Part shown: positions 27,706-37,464 of the stretch, in pieces
Position numbering within the stretch: the first letter of the stretch is position 1
Layout: each line of letters begins with the position of its first letter
NCBI RefSeq assembly: GCF_006980705.1
Contig: NZ_SBHO01000002.1
Span: 124,001 to 188,000, forward strand
Direction: 5' to 3'
Origin: Tepidiphilus olei
GTDB lineage: Bacteria > Pseudomonadota > Gammaproteobacteria > Burkholderiales > Rhodocyclaceae
DNA: 64,000 nucleotides
Program-made: the position numbers and the translations under genes
The notes under the pieces: model-generated
Database searches by the model: none
The model's input: the letters and a program-made list of their open reading frames with translations, nothing else
Told to the model about the DNA's origin: nothing

Positions 27706-27771
27706 ATTCTAGGTCAGCCCCCGGGCAAAATCCAATCGTCCCTGGCAAACGTCATCATAGATGAAAGCTAT
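27706..27771 (-). promoter_or_regulatory. ahpC promoter with OxyR site
   Basis: ATAGCTTTCATCTAT on the minus strand (27757-27771) matches all ten defined positions of an OxyR half-site. The adjoining half expected at 27735-27749 matches about five of ten. The 37-base site would end against the -35 region (27729-27734, TGGATT), which is poor, as expected for an activated promoter; the -10 is TAGAAT at 27706-27711 with 17 bases between. Confidence 0.6.
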
Positions 27772-27882
27772 CAATAAGCACGGTCAATTCAAAATCGTGT
27801 CAATGACCCACACTCCCGTCGTGGGCGACGACCGTGGACACATGCGCTAGAATTGTCCCTCGAACCGTGCCCGGAGAGGATG

Positions 27883-30800
27883 ATGGACCCGCGTCTGCGC
27901 GAAATTCCTTACAACTACACCTCCTTGTCCGACCGTGAGATCGTGATCCGGTTGTTGGGCGAGGAAGCCTGGGCGATCCTGGAGGCCCTGCGCGGTGAGC
28001 GCGTCACCGGGCGCTCGGCGCGCATGCTCTTCGAGATCCTCGGCGACATCTGGGTGGTGCAGCGCAATCCCTTCCTGCTCGACGATCTGCTCGCCAACCG
28101 CAAGCGTCGCCAGGCGCTGGTCGAGGCTCTGCGCCATCGGTTGGACGAAGTAGAGAAACGGCGCATTGCCAACGCCGCCGCCGATGCCGAGCGCGCCGCG
28201 CGCGTGGCGCGTCTGGTCGAACTCACCGCCGCCGCGATCGACGTCTTCGAGCGCTCCTTCCCTGAAACCGAGCGGCTGCGCAAGGACGTGCTGCGGGTGC
28301 TGTCGCGCCACACTCGGCGCGACAACATCCGCTTCGACGGGCACGCACGCGTCTCGCACGTCACCGACGCCACCGACTGGCGGGTCGAACTGCCCTTCGT
28401 GGTGCTCACGCCGGACACCGAAGAGGAAATCGCCCCCTTGGTGCGCGGCTGCATCGAACTGGGGCTCACCATCATCCCGCGTGGCGGCGGTACCGGCTAC
28501 ACGGGCGGCGCCGTGCCGCTCGATGCGCGCTCGGCCGTCATCAACACGGAGAAGCTCACCTCGCTCGGCCCAGTCGAAGAAGTCGAATTGCCTGGACGCG
28601 AAGGGCCGCTGCCCCAGCGCTATCCCACCATCCGCACCGGCGCCGGCGTCGTCACACAGCGCGTGGCCGATGCCGCGACCGCCGCCGGGCGCGTCTTCGC
28701 CGTCGATCCCACCTCGGCCGAAGCCTGCTGCATCGGCGGCAACATCGCCATGAACGCCGGCGGCAAGAAGGCAGTGCTGTGGGGCACGGCGCTCGACAAC
28801 CTCCTGTGGTGGAAAATGGTCACGCCCGACGGCAACTGGCTCGAAGTCGAGCGGCTCGAGCACAACCTCGGGAAAATCCACGAACAGGAGACGGTCTACT
28901 TCCGCCTGCGCCGCTTCGACGGGCTCACCTACGCGCCCTTGGGCGAAGAGATCATCAGCGCGCCGGGCGCGACGATGCGCAAACCGGGCCTGGGCAAGGA
29001 CGTCACCGACAAATACCTGCACGGCATCCCCGGCATCCAGAAGGAAGGCACCGACGGCCTCATCGTGGCCGCCCGCTGGGTGCTGCACAAGATGCCGCCG
29101 GTCACGCGCACCGTCTGCCTCGAATTCTTCGGTCAGGTGCGCGACGCGGTGCCGGCCATCGTCGAGATCACCGACTATTTCAAACCCGGCGGCGGAGGGC
29201 ACGCGGCCGGGGTGCAACTGGCCGGCCTCGAGCACCTCGACGAGCGCTACGTCAAAGCCGTGGGCTATACCACCAAGGCCAAGCGCCGCGGCCGCCCGAA
29301 GATGGTGCTGGTGGGCGACATCGTCGGTCACGACGAAGAAGCAGTGATGCGCGCCGCCTCCGAAGTGGTGCGGATGTGCAACAAGCGCGATGCCGAAGGG
29401 TTCATCGCGGTGACCCCGGAGCAGCGCAAGCGATTCTGGCTCGAACGTTCCCGCACCGCGGCCATTTCCCGGCATACCAACGCCTTCAAGATCAACGAAG
29501 ACGTCGTCATCCCTCTGCCCAAGATGGGCGAGTACTGCGACGCCGTCGAGCGCATCAACATCGAGCTGTCGCTAGACAACAAGCTCGCCCTGTGCGACCG
29601 GCTCGAAGCCTTTCTGCGTGAACCCAAACTGCCGCTCGATCCGGGCGATGCCGATGTGCCGCCGGAGACGCTCATCGGCGAGAAGCGCGAGCTCGCGCTC
29701 GAGCTCGTCGACGCGGTGCGCCGGCGCTGGCGCTGGCTGCGGGACAACCTCGACCTGCCGCTCGCCGAGGCCGAACGGCACTTCGCCGAATACGGCATCG
29801 AGGCGGGCGAGCTCACCAACCGCGCCGAAGCGCCCACGCTCTTCCACCGCCTTCAGGATTATTCCATACGCATATCCTGGAAGCGCGAGCTGCGCCCGGG
29901 GCTCATGCGCCTTTTCGACGGCGACGTCTTCCGCCCCACTCGCGAGCGCATCCTCGAGCTCCACCAGCAGGTCAAACGCGGACGGCTCTTCGTGGCGCTG
30001 CACATGCACGCCGGCGACGGCAACGTGCACACCAACATCCCGGTCAATTCCGACGATTATGAAATGCTGCAGACCGCCAACCGCGTAGTCGACCGCATCA
30101 TGGCGGTGGCGAAGTCACTCGGCGGGGTCATCTCCGGCGAGCATGGCATCGGCATCACCAAGATCGACTATCTCGACGAGGAGCAGCTTCGCCCCTTCTG
30201 GGACTACAAACGCCGCATCGATCCCAAAGGCGCGTTCAACCGCGGCAAGCTCATGCCCGGCGGCAACCTGGCCCGCGCTTATACGCCTTCTTTCAACCTG
30301 CTCGGTCACGAATCGCTCATCATGGAGCAGACCGAGATCGGGGCGATCGCCGACGACATCAAATCCTGCCTGCGCTGCGGCAAATGCAAGCCCGTGTGCT
30401 CGACGCACGTGCCGCGCGCCAATCTCCTCTACAGCCCGCGCGACAAGATCCTCTCCACCTCGCAGCTGATCGAGGCGCTGCTCTACGAGGAGCAGACGCG
30501 CCGCGGCGTGTCGCTGGCCCACTGGGCCGAGTTCGAGGACATCGGCGATCACTGCACCGTCTGCCACAAGTGCGAGAAACCCTGCCCGGTCGACATCGAC
30601 TTCGGCGACGTCTCCATCAAGATGCGGAACCTCCTGCGCAAGCAGGGGAAAAACTCCTTCAACCCGGGCACGAAGGCGGCGATGCTGCTGCTCACGGTCA
30701 AGGATCCGACCACGGTCAAGCTCGTGCGCAAGACCATGGTCGAGTGGGGCTACAAGGCGCAGCGCCTGGCACACCAGTGGGCCAAGCGCCTCGGGCTCAT

Positions 30801-31779
30801 CCAGGAGCAGACGCGCCGCCCGCCGCTCACGGTGGGCAAGCCGCCGATCCGCGAGCAGGTGATCCACTTCGTGAACAAACCGATGCCGGGTAATCTTCCC
30901 AAGCGCACGGCGCGGCAACTCCTCGACATCGAGGATCAGACGGTGATCCCCGTGATCCGCAACCCCCAGGTGCCGGCGAGCGACTCGGACGCCGTTTTCT
31001 ACTTCCCCGGTTGCGGCTCCGAGCGGCTCTTCAGCCAGGTGGGGCTGGCCACCCAGGCCATGCTCTATCACGTCGGCGCCACCACGGTGCTGCCGCCGGG
31101 CTACCTCTGCTGCGGCTACCCGCAGACCGCCGCCGGCAACGACGACAAGGGGCAGCGCATCACCACCGAGAACCGCGTGCTCTTCCACCGGGTGGCCAAC
31201 ACGCTCAACTACCTCGACATCAAGACGGTGGTCGTCTCCTGCGGCACCTGCATGGACCAGCTGCTCGACTACCACTTCGAGCAGATCTTCCCCGGCTGCC
31301 GGCTGCTCGACATCCACGAATACCTGATGGAGAAAGGCATCCGGCTCGACGGCATCCCCGGCGTGCGCTATATGTATCACGAGCCCTGCCACACGCCGAT
31401 GAAGCAATACGCGGGCATCGAGGTGACGAAAAAGCTGTTGGGCACGGAGGTCGCACTCAACGACCGTTGCTGCGGCGAATCGGGAACGCTCGCCGTCACG
31501 CGGCCGGACGTGTCGACGCAAGTGCGTTTCCGCAAGCAGGAAGAACTGGAGAAGGACGCCGCACGGCTTCGCGCCGACGCCGCGCCCGGCACCCCGGTGA
31601 AGGTGCTCACTTCCTGCCCCAGCTGCCTGCAGGGGTTGCACCGCTTCAGCAACGACGCCGGGGGGCTCGATGCCGACTACGTGGTGGTGGAACTCGCCAA
31701 GCACCTGCTCGGCCCCGATTGGCTCGAGCGCTATGTCGAATCCGCCAACCGCGGCGGAATCGAGCGCGTGCTCCTGTGA
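27883..31779 (+). CDS. FAD/Fe-S oxidoreductase, D-lactate dehydrogenase-like (DUF3683)
   Basis: A 1298-residue protein joining three parts that are often separate. The DUF3683 domain (about 1-90) starts [23 protein letters not shown]. An FAD-linked 2-hydroxyacid oxidase half (about 160-830) has the FAD-binding [17 protein letters not shown] and C-terminal [15 protein letters not shown] and SGEHGIG. The Fe-S part has two 4Fe-4S motifs, [11 protein letters not shown] and [12 protein letters not shown], then two CCG domains with [35 protein letters not shown] and SCPSC, which bind a further cluster. Such proteins pass electrons from D-lactate or similar acids to quinone. The second ATG at 27883 has GGAG at the better distance. 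It is divergent from ahpC. Confidence 0.88.
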   Translation: MDPRLREIPYNYTSLSDREIVIRLLGEEAWAILEALRGERVTGRSARMLFEILGDIWVVQRNPFLLDDLLANRKRRQALVEALRHRLDEVEKRRIANAAADAERAARVARLVELTAAAIDVFERSFPETERLRKDVLRVLSRHTRRDNIRFDGHARVSHVTDATDWRVELPFVVLTPDTEEEIAPLVRGCIELGLTIIPRGGGTGYTGGAVPLDARSAVINTEKLTSLGPVEEVELPGREGPLPQRYPTIRTGAGVVTQRVADAATAAGRVFAVDPTSAEACCIGGNIAMNAGGKKAVLWGTALDNLLWWKMVTPDGNWLEVERLEHNLGKIHEQETVYFRLRRFDGLTYAPLGEEIISAPGATMRKPGLGKDVTDKYLHGIPGIQKEGTDGLIVAARWVLHKMPPVTRTVCLEFFGQVRDAVPAIVEITDYFKPGGGGHAAGVQLAGLEHLDERYVKAVGYTTKAKRRGRPKMVLVGDIVGHDEEAVMRAASEVVRMCNKRDAEGFIAVTPEQRKRFWLERSRTAAISRHTNAFKINEDVVIPLPKMGEYCDAVERINIELSLDNKLALCDRLEAFLREPKLPLDPGDADVPPETLIGEKRELALELVDAVRRRWRWLRDNLDLPLAEAERHFAEYGIEAGELTNRAEAPTLFHRLQDYSIRISWKRELRPGLMRLFDGDVFRPTRERILELHQQVKRGRLFVALHMHAGDGNVHTNIPVNSDDYEMLQTANRVVDRIMAVAKSLGGVISGEHGIGITKIDYLDEEQLRPFWDYKRRIDPKGAFNRGKLMPGGNLARAYTPSFNLLGHESLIMEQTEIGAIADDIKSCLRCGKCKPVCSTHVPRANLLYSPRDKILSTSQLIEALLYEEQTRRGVSLAHWAEFEDIGDHCTVCHKCEKPCPVDIDFGDVSIKMRNLLRKQGKNSFNPGTKAAMLLLTVKDPTTVKLVRKTMVEWGYKAQRLAHQWAKRLGLIQEQTRRPPLTVGKPPIREQVIHFVNKPMPGNLPKRTARQLLDIEDQTVIPVIRNPQVPASDSDAVFYFPGCGSERLFSQVGLATQAMLYHVGATTVLPPGYLCCGYPQTAAGNDDKGQRITTENRVLFHRVANTLNYLDIKTVVVSCGTCMDQLLDYHFEQIFPGCRLLDIHEYLMEKGIRLDGIPGVRYMYHEPCHTPMKQYAGIEVTKKLLGTEVALNDRCCGESGTLAVTRPDVSTQVRFRKQEELEKDAARLRADAAPGTPVKVLTSCPSCLQGLHRFSNDAGGLDADYVVVELAKHLLGPDWLERYVESANRGGIERVLL

Positions 31780-31780
31780 G

Positions 31781-31816
31781 CCTCGGCAGCCCGTCCCACC
31801 CGGACGGGCTGCGAGG
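31781..31816. terminator. Bidirectional hairpin between convergent genes
   Basis: CCTCGGCAGCCCGTCC and GGACGGGCTGCGAGG make a 15-bp stem with one bulged G and a 5-base loop, 2 bases after the oxidoreductase stop and 4 bases before the end of the convergent secreted-protein gene. It has no U-run on either side, so termination may be weak or Rho-assisted. Confidence 0.6.
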
Positions 31817-31819
31817 GGA

Positions 31820-32350
31820 TCATCGCCCCGGCTGGCGCGCTTTCAGGGCCTCTTCGAGCTCGCGGCGCTCGGCGGCGAGGCGTTTCGCCGCTGCCTCGCG
31901 CTCTTCTTGCAGGCGCCGCACCGCCGTTTCCACCGCTTCAGGGTCCGCCTTTTCCGCCGGCATCTCGCGTATCTGGTCGATCTGCCGATCGTAGCCGGCC
32001 AGCTGCGCATCGCGCCAGGCATCGAACGCCTCTAAGGTGGGGAATGCCTGTAGCAGGCGCTCGTGCTTACGTCGCAGCATCCGTTCCTGCGCCGAGAGAT
32101 CCTCCGAATCGTCCGACATCCGATGGCGCGCCCGCTCGGCATCCGGATCGACTACTTTGCGTACCACGCCGCTGGCATCGATCAGCCAGTATTTGCGTCC
32201 ATAACACTCGGCGGGCAGAGGATTCCCACACACTCTCCGTCCGTTGACGTCGTCACAGCACGCCACTCCCTCCCGCGCACTTGCCGTCCCGACGACGAGC
32301 ATGCCCAACAATCCCCCAGCCAACACCCCGCGCCAGATTCGCCGCCCCAT
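31820..32350 (-). CDS. Secreted Cys-rich, coiled-coil hypothetical protein
   Basis: A 176-residue exported protein of unknown function. A signal peptide (MGRRIWRGVLAGGLLGMLVVGTASA) leads to a small Cys cluster, VACCDDVNGRRVCGNPLPAECYGRKYW, with four cysteines that probably form disulfides, and then WLIDASGVVRKVVDPD. The remainder (about 70-170) is a charged helix with heptad character ending in LQEEREAAAKRLAAERRELE, a likely coiled coil. Similar proteins are, from memory, common in betaproteobacteria but have no assigned role. It stands alone. Confidence 0.8.
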   Translation of the reverse strand: MGRRIWRGVLAGGLLGMLVVGTASAREGVACCDDVNGRRVCGNPLPAECYGRKYWLIDASGVVRKVVDPDAERARHRMSDDSEDLSAQERMLRRKHERLLQAFPTLEAFDAWRDAQLAGYDRQIDQIREMPAEKADPEAVETAVRRLQEEREAAAKRLAAERRELEEALKARQPGR

Positions 32351-32476
32351 CGCTCTCAGCCCTCATGGCCCCATCCAGGCATGATATGCGAAACAGGCGA
32401 TCCATGCCATGCCTGAACGATCACGCCGGCGCATTTTTTCGGATCCACGCTCGGTCATGCGCGGCGCGCCGCCACC

Positions 32477-33112
32477 CTACACGCCGTAACGCTCACGATA
32501 CGCCCGCACCGCCGGCAAGTGCTCGCGCAGCCGTGGATCGTCGGCGAGCAGCGCGAGCAGATCTTCGAGCGTGGCCACGGCGATCACGGGGATGCCGAAG
32601 CGCCGACTCACTTCCTGGGCTGCCGACTCCTCGCCTTCGCCACGCTCCATGCGGTCGAGCGCGATCACGACGCCCGCCGGCTCCGCGCCGTGGGCCCGGA
32701 TGAGCTCTATCGAGGCGCGCACCGAGGTCCCCGCCGAGATCACGTCATCGACGATGAGGATGCGGCCGCGCAGCGGCGCGCCGATGAGCCGCCCGCCCTC
32801 GCCGTGGTCCTTGGCTTCCTTGCGATCGAAGGAAAAAGGCTTGTCGAGCCCCCGCTCGGCGAGCCGGATCGCCACGCCCGTCACCAAGGGGATGCCCTTG
32901 TAGGCCGGCCCGAAGAGGCCGTCGAAGGCGATGCCGCTCGCAAGGATCGCTTCGACGTAGAAGCCGCACAGTGCGCGAAACGAGGCGCCGTCATCGAAGA
33001 GCCCCGAGTTGAAGAAGTAGGGTGAATGGCGCCCCGCCTTGGTGACGAATTCGCCGAAGCGCAGTACCCCCTTCTCGCAGGCCAGGCGCAGGAATTCCCG
33101 GCTAAAATTCAC
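32477..33112 (-). CDS. pyrE: Orotate phosphoribosyltransferase
   Basis: A 211-residue enzyme of pyrimidine synthesis that joins orotate and PRPP to make OMP. The PRPP loop reads [20 protein letters not shown] near residue 118, the flexible loop carries [20 protein letters not shown] near 95, and [12 protein letters not shown] and [12 protein letters not shown] are typical. The start is GTG at 33112 with GGGGA a few bases upstream, giving [17 protein letters not shown], the conserved N-terminus. It is divergent from xth. Confidence 0.95.
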   Translation of the reverse strand: MNFSREFLRLACEKGVLRFGEFVTKAGRHSPYFFNSGLFDDGASFRALCGFYVEAILASGIAFDGLFGPAYKGIPLVTGVAIRLAERGLDKPFSFDRKEAKDHGEGGRLIGAPLRGRILIVDDVISAGTSVRASIELIRAHGAEPAGVVIALDRMERGEGEESAAQEVSRRFGIPVIAVATLEDLLALLADDPRLREHLPAVRAYRERYGV

Positions 33113-33194
33113 GGATTTCCCCTTTTTTACTAGATGTGACGGGCGGCAATGGTACGCGCCCACCCGCCTCGCCGCAAGCCATCCCGGAGACGAC

Positions 33195-33995
33195 ATGACG
33201 CTGCGCATCCTCACGCTGAACCTCAACGGCATCCGTTCCGCCGCCGACAAAGGCTTCTTCCGCTGGCTGCCCACCCAAGATGCCGACATCGTCGCCGTGC
33301 AGGAGCTCAAGGCGCAGGAAAAAGACCTCAGCGAAGAGATGCGCCACCCCGACGGCTACACCGGGTACTTCCATTTCGCCGAGAAGAAGGGGTACGCCGG
33401 CGTCGGCCTCTACCTGCGCCAGCCCCCGCTCGAACTCGTCGCTGGCATCGGCGAGCCGGAGTTCGACGCCGAAGGGCGCTATCTCGAAGCCATCTATCCC
33501 GGTCTCTCGGTGGTCTCGCTCTATCTGCCCTCCGGCTCGGCCGGCCCGGAACGGCAGGCGTCCAAATTCCGTTTCATGGACGCCTTCTTTCTCAAGCTGC
33601 GCGAACTGCGCCACTGCGGCCGCGAAGTCGTGATCTGCGGCGACTGGAACATCGCCCACACCGAGAAGGACCTCAAAAACTGGCGCAGCAACCAGAAACA
33701 CTCCGGGTTTCTCCCCGAAGAACGGGCCTGGCTCAGCCGCGTGTTCGACGAGCTGGGCTGGATCGACGTCTACCGTCACCTCTACCCCGAGGCCACCGAA
33801 GAAGGCTACACCTGGTGGTCCAACCGCGGGCGCGCGTGGGAAAAGAACGTCGGCTGGCGCATCGACTACCAGATCGCCACCCCCGGCATCGCCGCCACCG
33901 CCCGCGCCGCCCGGGTCTACAAGGACGAGCGCTTCTCCGATCACGCCCCGCTCATCGTCGACTACGACTTCGCACTCGCGCAAAATCCGCGATAA
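33195..33995 (+). CDS. xth: Exodeoxyribonuclease III
   Basis: A 266-residue AP endonuclease/3'-5' exonuclease of base-excision repair. The N-terminal [23 protein letters not shown] and QELKAQE hold the metal-binding Asn and Glu. [22 protein letters not shown] near residue 150 has the catalytic Asp-x-Asn, and the C-terminal [13 protein letters not shown] and [14 protein letters not shown] hold the final Asp-His pair. CGGAG precedes the ATG at 33195. The hpt gene begins 27 bases downstream, so the two may be co-transcribed. Confidence 0.95.
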   Translation: MTLRILTLNLNGIRSAADKGFFRWLPTQDADIVAVQELKAQEKDLSEEMRHPDGYTGYFHFAEKKGYAGVGLYLRQPPLELVAGIGEPEFDAEGRYLEAIYPGLSVVSLYLPSGSAGPERQASKFRFMDAFFLKLRELRHCGREVVICGDWNIAHTEKDLKNWRSNQKHSGFLPEERAWLSRVFDELGWIDVYRHLYPEATEEGYTWWSNRGRAWEKNVGWRIDYQIATPGIAATARAARVYKDERFSDHAPLIVDYDFALAQNPR

Positions 33996-34022
33996 TTCCC
34001 CTTTTTTCTTACGGGACCCTCG

Positions 34023-34580
34023 ATGAACCCCAAAGTCGAAGCCATGCGCCGCGTGCTCGCCGAGGCTGAGTGCATCGCCGATTCCAGCCAAGTGCAGCGC
34101 GCCATCGACCGCGTCGCCGCCGAGATCACGGAAGTGCTCGCCGAACGCGACCCGCTCGTGTATGTGGTCATGAAAGGCGCCGTCGTCTTCGCCGGCCAGA
34201 TCCTGCCGCGGCTGCGCTTTCCGCTGGAAGTCGCCTATCTGCACGCCACGCGCTACCATGACACCACCGCCGGCAGCCGGCTGGAGTGGCGGGTGGAACC
34301 CACCGCGCCCATCGAGGGACGCCCCGTGCTCGTGCTCGACGACATCCTCGATGAAGGCTATACGCTCGCCGCGGTGATGCAGCGGCTGCGCGACGAAGGC
34401 GCCGAGGACGTCTATCTCGCGGTGCTCTGCCACAAGCTGCACGAACGCAAAGCCTATCCCGGCATGCGGGCCCACTTCACCGGTCTGGAAATCCCCGATC
34501 GCTACGTCTTCGGCTACGGCATGGACTATAAAGGGTACTGGCGCAACGCCGACGGCATCTACGCCGTACGGGAATCGTAA
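34023..34580 (+). CDS. hpt: Hypoxanthine-guanine phosphoribosyltransferase
   Basis: A 185-residue purine salvage enzyme that converts hypoxanthine and guanine to IMP and GMP. The PRPP motif is VLVLDDILDEGYTLAAVM near residue 102, where the second Asp pair and GYT take the place of the usual GxT loop. VVMKGAVVFAGQILP near 48 and the base-binding Asp in FGYGMDYKGYWRN near 162 complete the site. It lies between xth and a DUF1840 gene 12 bases downstream. Confidence 0.9.
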   Translation: MNPKVEAMRRVLAEAECIADSSQVQRAIDRVAAEITEVLAERDPLVYVVMKGAVVFAGQILPRLRFPLEVAYLHATRYHDTTAGSRLEWRVEPTAPIEGRPVLVLDDILDEGYTLAAVMQRLRDEGAEDVYLAVLCHKLHERKAYPGMRAHFTGLEIPDRYVFGYGMDYKGYWRNADGIYAVRES

Positions 34581-34592
34581 GGAAAACTCGCC

Positions 34593-34913
34593 ATGCTCGT
34601 CACCTTCAAATCGGAAGCCGACGCCGACATCGTCATGTACCGCAAGCACGCCGAGCCCATCCTGCAGATGCTCGGCAAGGACGTCGAACGCGGCATCCTC
34701 ACGCCCGAAGAGTTACCACGAGCCATCGCCCAGCTCGAAGCCGCGATCGAGGCCGACCGCCAGGCGCACCCTGGCCTGGACGAGACCGAGGAAGAAAAGG
34801 CCAAGGAAGAAGGCAAGGAGCCGCCGGTGGAATTCCACCGCCGCGCTTGGCCGCTGCTGCAGATGATGAAGCGCGCACTCGCCGAGAAAAAGCCCGTCGT
34901 CTGGGGCGTGTGA
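34593..34913 (+). CDS. DUF1840 domain-containing protein
   Basis: A 106-residue soluble protein of the DUF1840 family, known mostly from betaproteobacteria and without an assigned function. The start MLVTFKSEADADIVMYRKHAEPILQMLGKD is typical, as is the acidic middle TEEEKAKEEGKE and the closing FHRRAWPLLQMMKRALAEKKPVVWGV. AAGGAAAACTCGCC lies before the ATG. It is 12 bases after hpt and probably part of the same transcript. Confidence 0.88.
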   Translation: MLVTFKSEADADIVMYRKHAEPILQMLGKDVERGILTPEELPRAIAQLEAAIEADRQAHPGLDETEEEKAKEEGKEPPVEFHRRAWPLLQMMKRALAEKKPVVWGV

Positions 34914-34917
34914 GCGT

Positions 34918-35964
34918 TCACGCTCGCTCGAGCGAACGCACCCCTTCCCGCCCGACCAGCACCGGTTCCACCTCCAACTCCACGCCGAAGCGCTCGGCCA
35001 CCGCCTCGCGCACGCGCCGCGCGAGCGCGAGAAAATCCGCGCCCGTCGCCCCGCCTGCGTTACACAGCACCAGCGCCTGGCGCTCATGCACCATCGCCCC
35101 GCCTTCGCGTACCCCCTTGAGGCCGCAGCGCTCGATCATCCAGCCCGCGGCGAGCTTCACGCGCCCATCCGGCTGGGGATGGCGCGGCAGATCGGGATGG
35201 AGCGCCGCCAGGCGTTCGGCTACTGCGGGCGAGACCAGCGGGTTCTTGAAGAAACTGCCGACGTTACCCTGCACGCGAGGATCGGGGAGCTTGCGCGCCC
35301 GGATCTCGGCCACCGCCGCATAGACGTCCGCCGGTGAGACGCGTTGCGCTCGCCCGCCGAACCACCGCTGCAGGTCGGGATAGTCGAGCCGCGGCGGCTC
35401 GTCCCGCGGCAGGCGAAAAACCACGGCCGTGATCACGCGTGAGGATTCCTCCGCCGCCTTGAAGCGGCTCGTGCGGTAGCCGAAGCCGCACTCGTCGGCA
35501 GAAAGCGTCCACGCCAGCCCCGTGTCGCGATCCACCCCCTCGACCCAGGCGATGCGCTCGCCCACCTCCAGCCCGTAGGCACCGACGTTTTGCACCGGCA
35601 CGGCCCCCACGCTACCGGGAATGGCCGCGAGGTTCTCCAGGCCACCCCAGCCTTGCGTCACGCACCAGCGCACGAACCCGTCCCACGGCTCCCCGGCGGC
35701 GGCGCGCACGAACCGCGCTCCGCCCTCCTCGCCCAGCAATTCACGTCCGCGGGTGGCCAAGCGCACCACCCGGCCAGCGAAATCTTCGAGGAAGACGACG
35801 TTACTGCCCCCGCCGAGCACGAGCTCCGGCATCGGCGCGGCTTCGCGTCGTTCCAGCCAGCGGGCGATATCCGCTTCGTCTTCCAGCACGAGCAGCTCCT
35901 GCGCCCTGACGGGCACCCCGAGGGTGGTCCAAGAAGAGAGATCGACCTCTACGAAGCGCTGCAT
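34918..35964 (-). CDS. murB: UDP-N-acetylenolpyruvoylglucosamine reductase
   Basis: A 348-residue type I MurB, the FAD enzyme that makes UDP-MurNAc for peptidoglycan. FAD-binding segments are LVLGGGSNVVFLEDFAG near residue 48 and GLENLAAIPGSVGAVPVQNVGAYG near 105. The catalytic Tyr-Arg is in FGYRTSRFK, the Ser in QGNVGSFFKNP near 235, and the final Glu in EVEPVLVGREG. The ATG at 35964 has AGGAG upstream. The gene overlaps the start region of the PACE gene's end by 16 bases, so both are probably on one mRNA. Confidence 0.95.
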   Translation of the reverse strand: MQRFVEVDLSSWTTLGVPVRAQELLVLEDEADIARWLERREAAPMPELVLGGGSNVVFLEDFAGRVVRLATRGRELLGEEGGARFVRAAAGEPWDGFVRWCVTQGWGGLENLAAIPGSVGAVPVQNVGAYGLEVGERIAWVEGVDRDTGLAWTLSADECGFGYRTSRFKAAEESSRVITAVVFRLPRDEPPRLDYPDLQRWFGGRAQRVSPADVYAAVAEIRARKLPDPRVQGNVGSFFKNPLVSPAVAERLAALHPDLPRHPQPDGRVKLAAGWMIERCGLKGVREGGAMVHERQALVLCNAGGATGADFLALARRVREAVAERFGVELEVEPVLVGREGVRSLERA

Positions 35965-36434
35965 CGCCGCTCCTGATCCGGCGCGATCGGGAAGATCCGG
36001 TCGTAACACCAGTTGAAGACGTAAGCATAGACGGTGTAAGCGAGCGCCAACCCCAGGTCGGCGACGAGCGCCTCGAGCCACCCCATGTCGGTCCAAGCGA
36101 CGATCACCGGCAAGGTGAGGAACAAGAGCCCGCCCTCGAACCCGAGCGCCTGCACGAGGCGCCACAGAGGCGGACGCTGGTCGGCACGACGCCGCAAGAA
36201 GCGCGCCTCCAAGCGGTCGAACATCGTGTTGTAGCCCGCATTCCACAGCGCAGCGATGAGCGCGAGCAGCGCGAGCAAACCCAAGGAGTCGAGCACCGGC
36301 TCACCGCTCGCCCAGGCAAATGGCGGCGTGATCAGCAAGAGGCCACCCGCCTCGAACGCCAACACCTGGCGCACCCGATCACGCCAGGTGCGCAAGGGAA
36401 CGCGTTCGTGCTCGGTCCTAACCGTTCGTTCCAT
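35949..36434 (-). CDS. PACE-family efflux transporter
   Basis: A 161-residue inner-membrane protein of the proteobacterial antimicrobial compound efflux (PACE, BTP domain) family; AceI exports chlorhexidine. Four helices come as two tandem repeats. The first has VLAFEAGGLLLITPPFAW with the membrane Glu, and WNAGYNTMFDRLEA. The second has GFEGGLLFLTLPVIVAW and YVFNWCYDRIFPI. The repeated N-xx-YD and E-G-G-L motifs are family marks. The ATG at 36434 has GGAAGAG just before it; the longer frame would add a basic tail from the intergenic repeat. Confidence 0.88.
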   Translation of the reverse strand: MERTVRTEHERVPLRTWRDRVRQVLAFEAGGLLLITPPFAWASGEPVLDSLGLLALLALIAALWNAGYNTMFDRLEARFLRRRADQRPPLWRLVQALGFEGGLLFLTLPVIVAWTDMGWLEALVADLGLALAYTVYAYVFNWCYDRIFPIAPDQERRCSAS

Positions 36435-36467
36435 CTCTTCCCACGGGAATCTTGAGGGGGAGTCTCT

Positions 36468-36526
36468 TTCGAATGCATTGCTGCGTAGCTTCCTCGCGGC
36501 GCGACGCGGCGCTCGGATACGCACCC
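36468..36526 (-). repeat. Dispersed intergenic repeat, copy D (inverted)
   Basis: The only copy in reverse orientation. On the minus strand GCGTATCCGAGCGCCGCG, CGCGCCGCGAGG and CTACGCAGCAATGCATTCG align with copy B, with more divergence in the middle. It sits in the 250-base divergent gap between the PACE gene and livG. The rest of that gap (36527-36684) includes AAAACTTTTCCGCTATCCT, possibly part of the liv promoter. Confidence 0.6.
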
Positions 36527-36684
36527 GCCGGCGCGGCCGAATCCCTCGTCCCGCGCCCCGGGCGCCTTGCCCGGCAAGTGCTCGCAGAGCCCAGATTGTA
36601 CCGCCCCCAGGTAAACCCTAGTTTGCAAGGAAAAACTTTTCCGCTATCCTGCCCCGCCAAGATCGGGATCCCGGGAGAAAAAGG

Positions 36685-37464
36685 GTGGCGATGCTCGAAT
36701 TGGAAGGCATCGTGATGGCTTTCGGCGGATTTCATGCCGTCGATGGTGTTACGCTCAGCGTCGAGGAAGGGCAAGTACTCGGGCTCATCGGCCCCAACGG
36801 TGCCGGCAAGACGACGCTCTTCAACGTGATCGCCGGGGCCTATGCCCCCACGGCCGGCACCATCCGTTTCCTGGGGGAAGACATCACCCGGCTGCGCACC
36901 GACGAGCGCTTCCACAAGGGGCTGGTGCGCACTTTCCAGATTCCACACGAATTCCATCGCTTGAGCGTGCTGGAAAACCTCATGGTGGTGCCGCCTCGCC
37001 AGCCCGGCGAGAACCTCTTCGCCAACTGGTTCGACTGGCGCCGGGTGCGCCGCGTGGAAGAAGAAGTGCGGCAGAAAGCGATCGAGGTCCTCGCCTTTCT
37101 CGAACTCACCCACGTGGCCAACGAGCGCGCCGGCCACCTCTCCGGTGGGCAGAAGAAACTGCTGGAGCTCGGGCGTACCATGATGACCGACGCCAAGCTG
37201 GTGCTGCTCGACGAACCGGCCGCCGGAGTCAACCGCACGCTACTGCGCAAGCTCGAGGAGAAGATCCAGATCCTCAACCGGGAGTGGGGCTACACCTTCA
37301 TCCTCATCGAACACGACATGGAGATGATCGCCAAACTCTGCCACCCCGTCGTCTGCATGGCCGAGGGCAAGGTGCTCACGCAAGGCGAATTCCTCGACGT
37401 GCGCAACGATCCGCGCGTGCTCGAAGCCTACCTGGGCGAGACGGTGACGGAGGAGCCCGCATGA
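36685..37464 (+). CDS. livG: Branched-chain amino acid ABC transporter ATPase LivG
   Basis: A 259-residue cytoplasmic ATPase. Walker A is GPNGAGKTT near residue 37, the signature LSGGQKKLLELGR near 152, Walker B LVLLDEPAAGVN near 173, and the switch His is in ILIEHDMEMI near 208. VRTFQIPHEFHRLSVLENLMV and AAGVN are LivG traits. A GTG at 36685 has GGGAG 7 bases upstream; the ATG at 36691 is an alternative. Its stop overlaps the livF start (ATGA). First gene of a livGFHMK operon. Confidence 0.92.
   Translation: MAMLELEGIVMAFGGFHAVDGVTLSVEEGQVLGLIGPNGAGKTTLFNVIAGAYAPTAGTIRFLGEDITRLRTDERFHKGLVRTFQIPHEFHRLSVLENLMVVPPRQPGENLFANWFDWRRVRRVEEEVRQKAIEVLAFLELTHVANERAGHLSGGQKKLLELGRTMMTDAKLVLLDEPAAGVNRTLLRKLEEKIQILNREWGYTFILIEHDMEMIAKLCHPVVCMAEGKVLTQGEFLDVRNDPRVLEAYLGETVTEEPA

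Noticed and set aside
36463-36684. Small gene between PACE and livG
   Set aside because: The open frames there translate the inverted repeat copy D and a probable promoter region; no start with a ribosome binding site was convincing.
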